Part shown: in pieces, positions 17,314-23,877 of the stretch
Layout: every line of letters starts with the position of its first letter
Numbering within the stretch: the first letter of the stretch is position 1
Assembly (NCBI GenBank): GCA_937902125.1
Contig: CALDIB010000061.1
Location: forward strand, 1-59,474
DNA from: an uncultured Treponema sp.
Lineage (GTDB): Bacteria > Spirochaetota > Spirochaetia > Treponematales > Treponemataceae
Reading direction: 5' to 3'
Length of the DNA stretch: 59,474 bases
Position numbers and translations under genes: made by a program
The notes under the pieces: model-generated
Database searches by the model: none
What the model saw: only the letters and a program-made list of their open reading frames with translations
Told to the model about the DNA's origin: nothing

Positions 17314-18143
17314 TGTTGGAGCAAGAATCATTTATTCCGTATGTCGGAGTAATCAAAGAAATGTTCGACGAAACTCCCGACGTAAAATCGTTCCGCGTCG
17401 TCGGCTTGGACGGAAAAAAGCTCTTTGAGCACAAGCCCGGCCAGTGCGCGATGTTGATCGTTCCCGGAGTGGGCGAGTCGATGATTTCAATCACTTCTTC
17501 GCCGACCGTTCAGGAATACCAGCAGTTCTCAATCAAAAAGTGCGGCTGCGTCACAAGCTGGCTTCACGCCGCCAAGCCCGGAACGCAAATCTGCGTCCGA
17601 GGCCCGATTGGAAACGGCTTTCCAGTGGACACAACATTTAAAGGCAAGGATATCTTGGTAATCGCCGGCGGAATCGGCTTGGCTCCGGTTCACTCGGTCG
17701 TTGACTACATGCTTGCCCACCGTTCCGACTACGGAAAAATCCAGGTCATCTACGGTTCAAGAAGCAAGGCCGACCTTGTCTTCCTAAAGCAGCTTCAGGA
17801 AGAATGGGCCCACGCCCCCAACCTTAAGCTTGACTTGACGATTGACCGCGCCGAGGAAGGCTGGGACGGACACGTTGGCTTTGTTCCGCCTTACGTCACC
17901 GAGATGAATCCTGATCCCAGCATGACTGTCATTATGTGCGGCCCGCCGATTTTGATTCACTTGTCGCTTGACGCTCTTAAAAAGCTTGGCTTTAAGGACG
18001 ACAACGTCTTTACAACGCTTGAGATGCGCATGAAGTGCGGAATCGGAAAGTGCGGAAGGTGCAATGTAGGAAACAAGTTCGTCTGCAAGGACGGCCCTGT
18101 GTTCAGTTTTACGCAGCTGGCGGATTTGCCGCCTGAATATTAA
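17313..18143 (+). CDS. flxA: NAD(P)H-oxidising flavoprotein (FlxA-like)
   Basis: A 276-residue ferredoxin-NADP reductase family protein, like FlxA, sulfhydrogenase gamma and PyrK. The FAD part has a PGQCAMLIVPG stretch, the NAD(P)-binding part has IAGGIGLAPVHS, and MCGPP follows near 210. The C-terminus has a [2Fe-2S] site of the form CGIGKCGRCNVG...C. It is the likely entry point for NADH into the HdrA-Flx complex. It is translationally coupled to the gene before it and followed by paired hairpins, then frdB. Confidence 0.85.
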   Translation: MLEQESFIPYVGVIKEMFDETPDVKSFRVVGLDGKKLFEHKPGQCAMLIVPGVGESMISITSSPTVQEYQQFSIKKCGCVTSWLHAAKPGTQICVRGPIGNGFPVDTTFKGKDILVIAGGIGLAPVHSVVDYMLAHRSDYGKIQVIYGSRSKADLVFLKQLQEEWAHAPNLKLDLTIDRAEEGWDGHVGFVPPYVTEMNPDPSMTVIMCGPPILIHLSLDALKKLGFKDDNVFTTLEMRMKCGIGKCGRCNVGNKFVCKDGPVFSFTQLADLPPEY

Positions 18144-18146
18144 GTT

Positions 18147-18205
18147 CATTTTGCCGTCCGTGGCAAAATGAGCTTGTCAAGAATTTCCGCGAGCGGAAAT
18201 TCTTG
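18147..18205 (+). repeat. Paired hairpins between flxA and frdB (family B)
   Basis: CATTTTGCC/GGCAAAATG and CAAGAATTTCCGC/CGGAAATTCTTG. The flanks TAAGTTC, TCCGTGGC and CTTGTCAAG match the copy after frdB, while the arm bases differ with compensating changes. Confidence 0.65.
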
Positions 18206-18265
18206 CGACTGCTTGTAGTAACAAAAAACGCGACATCCTGTCGCTATAGATTAGAGGAGAATGTT

Positions 18266-18952
18266 ATGGCAGAAACTAAAAAGGAAATGGCCACAATTTA
18301 CATTTTTGGAAAAAAATACGACGTTCCGGCGGAACTGACAATCATGAACGCCATGGAATACGCCGGCTATCAGCTTAAGCGGGGTTGCGGATGCCGCAAC
18401 GGTTTTTGCGGGGCTTGCGCCACTATTTACCGCATTGAGGGAAGCAACGACTTGTTGACAGGCTTGGCTTGCTCCACAAAGGTTCAGAACGGAATGTTCA
18501 TCGCCACATTGCCCTTCTTCCCTCTTGTAAAGCAGATTTACGACATCAACAAAATCAAGCCCGAACAGCAGATTATGATGCAGCTTTACCCGGAGATTTA
18601 TTCTTGCGTGGGCTGCAACGCTTGCACAAGAGCCTGCCCTCAGGAACTCAACACTATGCAATACATCGCCTACGCCCAGCGGGGAGACTTTGCCAAGTGC
18701 GCCGACATTTCGTTTGACTGCGTTATGTGCGGCTGCTGCTCAAGCCGCTGCCCGGCCGGAATCAGCCACCCGCAAGTGGCCGAGCTTGCCCGCCGCATCA
18801 ACGGAAAGTACTTGCAGCCGCAGGCCCAGCACCTTCTTGACCGCGTGAAGGAAATCGAAAGCGGAAAATGCGAAAAGGCGATTCAAAAGATGATGAAAGA
18901 GCCCTTGGACAAAATCAAGGAACTCTACAATACTCGTGATATTGAAAAGTAA
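18266..18952 (+). CDS. frdB: Fumarate reductase iron-sulfur subunit
   Basis: A 228-residue SdhB/FrdB-type electron carrier. The N-terminal [2Fe-2S] domain has GCGCRNGFCGACATIY and a distal LACS. The C-terminal domain has CVGCNACTRACPQ and CVMCGCCSSRCPAG. The last motif has four cysteines, so it may hold a [4Fe-4S] cluster rather than the [3Fe-4S] usual in membrane-bound enzymes. It lacks the CCG domain that archaeal TfrB carries at its C-terminus, but HdrB in the same operon supplies one. The ATG at 18266 has GAGGAGA upstream. No membrane anchor gene is present. Confidence 0.88.
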   Translation: MAETKKEMATIYIFGKKYDVPAELTIMNAMEYAGYQLKRGCGCRNGFCGACATIYRIEGSNDLLTGLACSTKVQNGMFIATLPFFPLVKQIYDINKIKPEQQIMMQLYPEIYSCVGCNACTRACPQELNTMQYIAYAQRGDFAKCADISFDCVMCGCCSSRCPAGISHPQVAELARRINGKYLQPQAQHLLDRVKEIESGKCEKAIQKMMKEPLDKIKELYNTRDIEK

Positions 18953-19009
18953 GTTCAAATTGCCTTCCTTGGCAATTTGAACTTGTCAAGTTTTGCGTCG
19001 CAAAACTTG
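18953..19009 (+). repeat. Paired hairpins between frdB and frdA (family B)
   Basis: GTTCAAATTGCC/GGCAATTTGAAC with loop TTCCTT, then CAAGTTTTGCG/GCAAAACTTG. A third small hairpin GCGCC/GGCGC at about 19033-19048 lies just before the frdA ribosome binding site. Confidence 0.65.
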
Positions 19010-19065
19010 CAAGTTGTTGGAGAAACAAAAAAGCGCCATCCTTGGCGCAGTTAGGAGTTGATATT

Positions 19066-20703
19066 ATGTATGGCAATTACCTTGACAAAGCCGCGAAAAT
19101 CGTTGAAAAGAAACGCGAGGCTAACTTAAAATTTGAACACGCCCGTCTTACGGCGGAAGAAAAGGACGACCTTCTTCTGAAGTTCCACCCGGACCGCATC
19201 AAGAAGCAGTTTGTGGAACTTAAGATCGGCCCCAACAAGGGACAGAAGGCCCCGATTGAATTGGCCGAAATGCTTCAGGCCAAGCCCCGCGTGGAGCCTG
19301 ACAAGATTGACCTTGACCACATCGACTACGAAGCCGACGTTTTGGTTATCGGCGGAGGCGGAGCCGGAACAAGCGCCGCGATTATGGCCAGCGAGGCCGG
19401 CGCCAAAGTTTTGCTTGTGACAAAGCTCCGCGTAGGCGACGCCAACACGATGATGGCCGAAGGCGGAATCCAGGCCGCGGACAAGCCCAACGACTCGCCC
19501 GCCCAGCACTACCTTGACGCTTTTGGCGGCGGCCACTTTGACGGAAAGCCCGAATTGGTTTACACGCTCGTAAACAAGGCGCCGTCAGTAATCAAATGGC
19601 TAAACGACCTTGGCGTTGAATTTGACAAGGAAGCCGACGGAACGATGGTGACAACGCACGGCGGCGGAACCAGCCGCAAGAGAATGCACGCCTGCAAAGA
19701 CTATTCAGGCGCCGAAATCATGCGCACCCTCCGCGACGAAACCTTTAACCGCAAGGACAAAATCACAGTGGTTGACTTTACGGCCGCCATTGAATTGATT
19801 AAAAACGAAAAAGGCGAGGCCGCCGGCGCCGTGTTGATGAACATGGAGACAAACGAGCTTCGCATCGCCAAGGCCAAGGTTGTAATCATCGCCACAGGCG
19901 GCGCGGGACGAATGCACTACCAGGGCTTCCCCACGTCAAACCACTACGGCGCCACAGCCGACGGCCTTGTAATCGCCTACCGCGCCGGAGCCAAGCTTTT
20001 ATACCAGGACAGCTTGCAGTATCACCCCACGGGAGCCGCTTACCCCACGCAGATTTTGGGAAAGCTCGTAACGGAAAAAGTCCGCTCGCTGGGCGCCAAG
20101 CTCATCAACAAGGACGGCGAGGTTTACATCCACCCGCTTGAAACCCGCGACGTAAACGCTTCGGGCATTATCCGCGAAGTTCGGGAAGGCCGCGGCGTTA
20201 AGAACGACGTTCAGGACGCGGTTTGGCTTGACACTCCGATGATTGAAATGATTCACGGCGAGGGAACAATCCTTAAGTCAATCCCGGCCATGTACAAGAT
20301 GTTCATCAAGTACGGAATCGACATCCGCAAGGAGCCGATTTTGGTTTACCCGACGCTCCACTACCAGAACGGCGGCGTTGAGATTGACAAGACTTGCCAC
20401 ACAAACGTCGCGAACCTTTTGGTGGCCGGCGAGGCCTCAGGCGGCGTTCACGGAACAAACCGCTTGATGGGAAACAGCTTGCTTGACGTTGTTGTCTTTG
20501 GACGCGAAGCCGGAATCGAAGCCGGAAAGATGTTCAAGAAAATCAAGCTTTCAAAGGAACTTTCCTTGAAGCACGTGAAGGACTTTGAAAAGGCCAGAAC
20601 CGCCGCCAAAATCAAGGGCAACGCGGTCTCTCCCAAACTTCTTCCGCGCTACACTCACGGAAACCCGGAGTTTGAAAAGGAAATTCCCGGCGCCAGCAAG
20701 TAA
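19066..20703 (+). CDS. frdA: Fumarate reductase flavoprotein subunit
   Basis: A 545-residue FAD enzyme that reduces fumarate to succinate. The FAD loop VIGGGGAGTSAA begins near 104, after an N-terminal extension of about 100 residues not typical of FrdA. Active-site segments are YHPTGAAYP and HGTNRLMGNSL. At the position of the FAD-linking His of membrane FrdA/SdhA (HTVAAEGG) this protein has Asn (NTMMAEGG), so FAD should be bound non-covalently, as in soluble relatives. TTAGGAG precedes the ATG at 19066. No frdC/frdD follows. A terminator is at 20774. Confidence 0.9.
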   Translation: MYGNYLDKAAKIVEKKREANLKFEHARLTAEEKDDLLLKFHPDRIKKQFVELKIGPNKGQKAPIELAEMLQAKPRVEPDKIDLDHIDYEADVLVIGGGGAGTSAAIMASEAGAKVLLVTKLRVGDANTMMAEGGIQAADKPNDSPAQHYLDAFGGGHFDGKPELVYTLVNKAPSVIKWLNDLGVEFDKEADGTMVTTHGGGTSRKRMHACKDYSGAEIMRTLRDETFNRKDKITVVDFTAAIELIKNEKGEAAGAVLMNMETNELRIAKAKVVIIATGGAGRMHYQGFPTSNHYGATADGLVIAYRAGAKLLYQDSLQYHPTGAAYPTQILGKLVTEKVRSLGAKLINKDGEVYIHPLETRDVNASGIIREVREGRGVKNDVQDAVWLDTPMIEMIHGEGTILKSIPAMYKMFIKYGIDIRKEPILVYPTLHYQNGGVEIDKTCHTNVANLLVAGEASGGVHGTNRLMGNSLLDVVVFGREAGIEAGKMFKKIKLSKELSLKHVKDFEKARTAAKIKGNAVSPKLLPRYTHGNPEFEKEIPGASK

Positions 20704-20706
20704 GTC

Positions 20707-20758
20707 GTTCGGAACGCAGTTCCGAACTTAACTAGTTTTCGCCGTTGGCGAAAACTAG
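20707..20758 (+). repeat. Paired hairpins after frdA (family B)
   Basis: GTTCGGAAC/GTTCCGAAC and CTAGTTTTCGCC/GGCGAAAACTAG, the fourth paired-hairpin spacer of this operon. Confidence 0.6.
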
Positions 20759-20773
20759 AGTGCCCGATTGTTC

Positions 20774-20807
20774 AAATGGCCGTCCGACAGGGCGGCCGTT
20801 TGTTTTT
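20774..20807 (+). terminator. Terminator of the mdh-frdA operon
   Basis: Stem AAATGGCCG/CGGCCGTTT with one G-T pair and a 10-nt loop, followed by GTTTTT. It lies between convergent frdA and the PntC-like gene. Confidence 0.75.
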
Positions 20808-20817
20808 GTGTGGAAGC

Positions 20818-22644
20818 TTATTGATTGAATTCCGCCAGAGCCGAGAGCAATTCGTTGTTGTCCCGTTCGTCTCTAATGGCGAGTCGTATCCACTTGTTTT
20901 TGTCAAAACATTTTTTTCCTGTCAAATCTTTTATGAAAATTCCATGTTTTTCAAGCAAGCGCATGGCAAGCCGAGTTGACTGCGTTCCCTTGAGCTTGCA
21001 TAGGACAAAATTCGCTTGGCTTGGATAAACTTGCAGAAACTTGATTTTTGACAATTCTTTTATGAATCTGTCTCGTTCCGCCGCGATTTTGTCGCAAGCG
21101 GCGCTATATGTTTTTTCGTATTTTTCATATATTTGAAGAAAATATTCTGCGAATGAATTAATGTTCCAAATTGAATTTTTCTTTTTAATTTTGCCAATCA
21201 ATTCTGTGTTTGAAGACGCTAGAACGCCAAGTCGAAGGCCTGGAACGCCGTAGCTTTTGCTTATTGACTTAATGGCAATGAGGTTTGGAAATTCCATAAG
21301 AATTTCTTGGTCGAAAAGCGTGTATCGAATTTCTTTTTTTGCAAAATCAATGAATGATTCGTCAAAGATTAAGCTTGCGCCAGTTTTTTTTAGTTCCCTT
21401 AGCAAATTGACCACGTCTTTTTTGGACAGAAAATTTCCGGAAGGATTGTCTGGGTTGATTAACAGGACTGCTCCGGCTTTTTGCTTCTTTGCGGCGGCCG
21501 CGATGTCCTTCGCTGTGTATGAAAAATTCATTCCGCTAGTGTCTATCGGAATTATTTCGCAATTTGCCAATCGTTCAGGGTATTCGTTGAAAGTAGGGTA
21601 AGGGACTACGATTTTTCCGCGAATTGTTTCTCCAAAAGAAGATATTAATTCCGCGGCGCCTTTTCCTACGGCGATACATTCCGGAAGAATCTTAAAAATT
21701 TTTCCAGCCAAGAGACTCATCTGCGCCGCTCCGGAAGGATATTGCGTGATTAGCGTCTTGAAGTTGGATTGAAGCTCGTCAATCATTTTTTGCGGGGGAA
21801 AGTATGGGTTTACCAAATAGCAAAAATCCTTTAGCTTGGGATATCGCCAATAGCCGCCGTAATTTTTTTGCATAAGGCGCAATTTGTTTTTTCCGCTTGC
21901 GAATCTTGTTTCAGCTATCGCAAGGTCGGCCTGGTCGTCGATTTCGTACCAGGCGTCGCTGGAAATTGAAAGACCTTTTAATGTTGACGCTGACAGGAAC
22001 GAAAGAACTTTAAGCACTTGCTCGTAGTAATCGTTTTTTCCAAACGCTTTTTGATATGCTTCCAAAAACGGAACATAATATTCTTTCGAGAACTCCGTTG
22101 AAAATTTATAGATATTCACTGTTTTATAGTAGTTTTGCGTGTCAGACCAATTGAAGCGCGACTTGTCCAAAATTCCCGTTATGTTTCCGTCTTCGTCCAA
22201 AAGCGCGCAGGTTCCATCCATCCAGCTTTCAAAGCGCGATACGACGGCAAGGTTTTTGTCCTTTGTTTTTATGAGCTTTGCGATGATTTCAGGCTTAAAA
22301 ATGATGTCGCTCTCTAAAAGAATTGTGTCATCGTCGCACAGCCTTTCTCGCGCCAAGAAGAGCGAATAAATGTTGTTTGTCTTGTCATAAACTTTGTTCT
22401 CAATAAATTCAATTTTCATTCCCTTTAGCTTGTCTTCGTTGAATTTTGTGTTTATGAAATTTGTCAGAACGTCGCCTTTGTAGCCAACCACAATCGTGAG
22501 TTTTTTAACGCGGGCTTTAACAAGCGCTTCAATGGCGCGCTCAATTAAAGTTGTTCCGTTGACTTGAACCATGCGTTTTGTCGCGTTTTTTGTGTATCTT
22601 CCAAGCCGTTTTCCCATGCCCGCAGCTAACATAAGAGCCTGCAT
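20818..22644 (-). CDS. Bifunctional nucleotidylyltransferase-aminotransferase (PntC/LicC-like fusion)
   Basis: A 608-residue fusion. Residues 1-230 form a LicC-type nucleotidylyltransferase (LAAGMGKRLGRYT...KRM; LLESDIIF), as in CTP:phosphocholine cytidylyltransferase. Residues about 250-608 form a HisC-like PLP aminotransferase with the lysine in SISKSYGVPGLRLG. The same domain order is what I recall for PntC of Treponema denticola, which activates 2-aminoethylphosphonate as CMP-AEP. It could equally load choline or another amino-phospho group. No phosphonate synthesis genes (pepM, ppd) are in the window. It ends a three-gene minus-strand operon with a 1-nt gap to its neighbour. Confidence 0.75.
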   Translation of the reverse strand: MQALMLAAGMGKRLGRYTKNATKRMVQVNGTTLIERAIEALVKARVKKLTIVVGYKGDVLTNFINTKFNEDKLKGMKIEFIENKVYDKTNNIYSLFLARERLCDDDTILLESDIIFKPEIIAKLIKTKDKNLAVVSRFESWMDGTCALLDEDGNITGILDKSRFNWSDTQNYYKTVNIYKFSTEFSKEYYVPFLEAYQKAFGKNDYYEQVLKVLSFLSASTLKGLSISSDAWYEIDDQADLAIAETRFASGKNKLRLMQKNYGGYWRYPKLKDFCYLVNPYFPPQKMIDELQSNFKTLITQYPSGAAQMSLLAGKIFKILPECIAVGKGAAELISSFGETIRGKIVVPYPTFNEYPERLANCEIIPIDTSGMNFSYTAKDIAAAAKKQKAGAVLLINPDNPSGNFLSKKDVVNLLRELKKTGASLIFDESFIDFAKKEIRYTLFDQEILMEFPNLIAIKSISKSYGVPGLRLGVLASSNTELIGKIKKKNSIWNINSFAEYFLQIYEKYEKTYSAACDKIAAERDRFIKELSKIKFLQVYPSQANFVLCKLKGTQSTRLAMRLLEKHGIFIKDLTGKKCFDKNKWIRLAIRDERDNNELLSALAEFNQ

Positions 22645-22645
22645 T

Positions 22646-23875
22646 CTACGCCTCCGTCAAACTTTTTTGTTTTGAAATCAGATAATCGACTATTCGCTTG
22701 GCGCTTTCGCCTGCGTGTTCCCAACACTCAGCCCTAATTTCATCTCTTCCTTCCGAAAGTTTTTTGTTGCTTAATGAATTGTTTATGACGCTTTCAAGGT
22801 TTTCAAAATCCTCTTGCCGCAATTGAAAGCCGATTTTTGGCAATGTTCGCAGAGACCACATTTGCTCTTGGAGCCATGACGCGTCATAAGAGCCTGAATC
22901 AAAATGTGTGTCAGCGTAAATCAGCGGCTTGTCAAAAACTAATGAGAAGTCAAAAATAATTCCCGAAAAGTCTGTTATCAAGACGTCGGCCTTGTTTAAA
23001 ACTTCAAAATTGTCGTTGTCGTAATTCCATTCAATGTCGTTAAATTTTTCCATTAAAGGTTTTAAGATTTTTTGTTCACTGACGACGGTTTGCGGATGAG
23101 GACGAATAATTATATTGAACTTTGTTTTCTTTAGCGCGGAAATGAATTCTTCTCCGTAACGGCTTAGTATTCCGCTTTTTCCCCAACTAGGCGCGACCAG
23201 AACAGTCTTTTTTTCATTTTGTTTCTTTTCACGGGCGCTTTTTTCCGCCCGCTCTTTCATTGCGTCGAGATTTGGAGAGCCTACAACGCAAAGTTCTTTT
23301 TTACTTGTGTTGGGACGAAGCGATTCAATCTTTCGGATAAAATTGTTTTGGTTTCTTCCTGTAGTCAAGACAGCGTCGTAAAAATCCAAGCCGAACATTC
23401 TATAGCCGGACAAATCATCGACCGTATGCGGAACATGGACGTAACATTCGCAAAGCTTGCTTCGCTTCCATTGAAGGACATCTAGCTCTGGAGTTGTGGA
23501 TAAGCACAAGTCCGCGTTTAAAAAATTCATTCTGGCAATGCCCTTGTTCTTTTCTCCGATAAAAGCCGCCTTGACATATTTGTAGTTTTCCTTAAGCGCG
23601 GGATCGTCCTTGCTTTGCGTCCAATAAATTGCTTTCTTTTCGCGCCGCTCAAATTCATCGCAAATTGGCTTGAATACATTCCAATATCGTTTGGAATCTG
23701 AATAGATGACAATTCCAAGGTTGGAATTGTCAATCTTTGCCCGCCTTCCTCTATTGACAAGCATTTTTATTTTTAGAACAACAGCCCTAATCGCAAATGC
23801 CGCCGTCGCCGCTACGCCGATAAAAAGTGAAAAAAGCATGCTCCCTGTGCCAGGGTCAATGTATAGAATTGTCAT
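22646..23875 (-). CDS. CDP-glycerol/ribitol phosphotransferase-like protein
   Basis: A 409-residue protein with one N-terminal membrane segment (about 10-32) and a GT-B-like transferase domain of the Glyphos_transf family. Recognisable stretches are VHVPHTVDDLSGY, LCVVGSPNLD, VLVAPSWGKSGIL, FNIIIRPHPQT and the donor-site pattern ADVLITDFSGIIFDFSL. The family transfers glycerol- or ribitol-phosphate in teichoic-acid-like polymers. Acting with the neighbouring sulfatase-type protein, it probably builds or decorates a surface phosphopolymer. Base use is more AT-rich than in the flanking operons. Confidence 0.78.
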   Translation of the reverse strand: MTILYIDPGTGSMLFSLFIGVAATAAFAIRAVVLKIKMLVNRGRRAKIDNSNLGIVIYSDSKRYWNVFKPICDEFERREKKAIYWTQSKDDPALKENYKYVKAAFIGEKNKGIARMNFLNADLCLSTTPELDVLQWKRSKLCECYVHVPHTVDDLSGYRMFGLDFYDAVLTTGRNQNNFIRKIESLRPNTSKKELCVVGSPNLDAMKERAEKSAREKKQNEKKTVLVAPSWGKSGILSRYGEEFISALKKTKFNIIIRPHPQTVVSEQKILKPLMEKFNDIEWNYDNDNFEVLNKADVLITDFSGIIFDFSLVFDKPLIYADTHFDSGSYDASWLQEQMWSLRTLPKIGFQLRQEDFENLESVINNSLSNKKLSEGRDEIRAECWEHAGESAKRIVDYLISKQKSLTEA

Positions 23876-23877
23876 TT

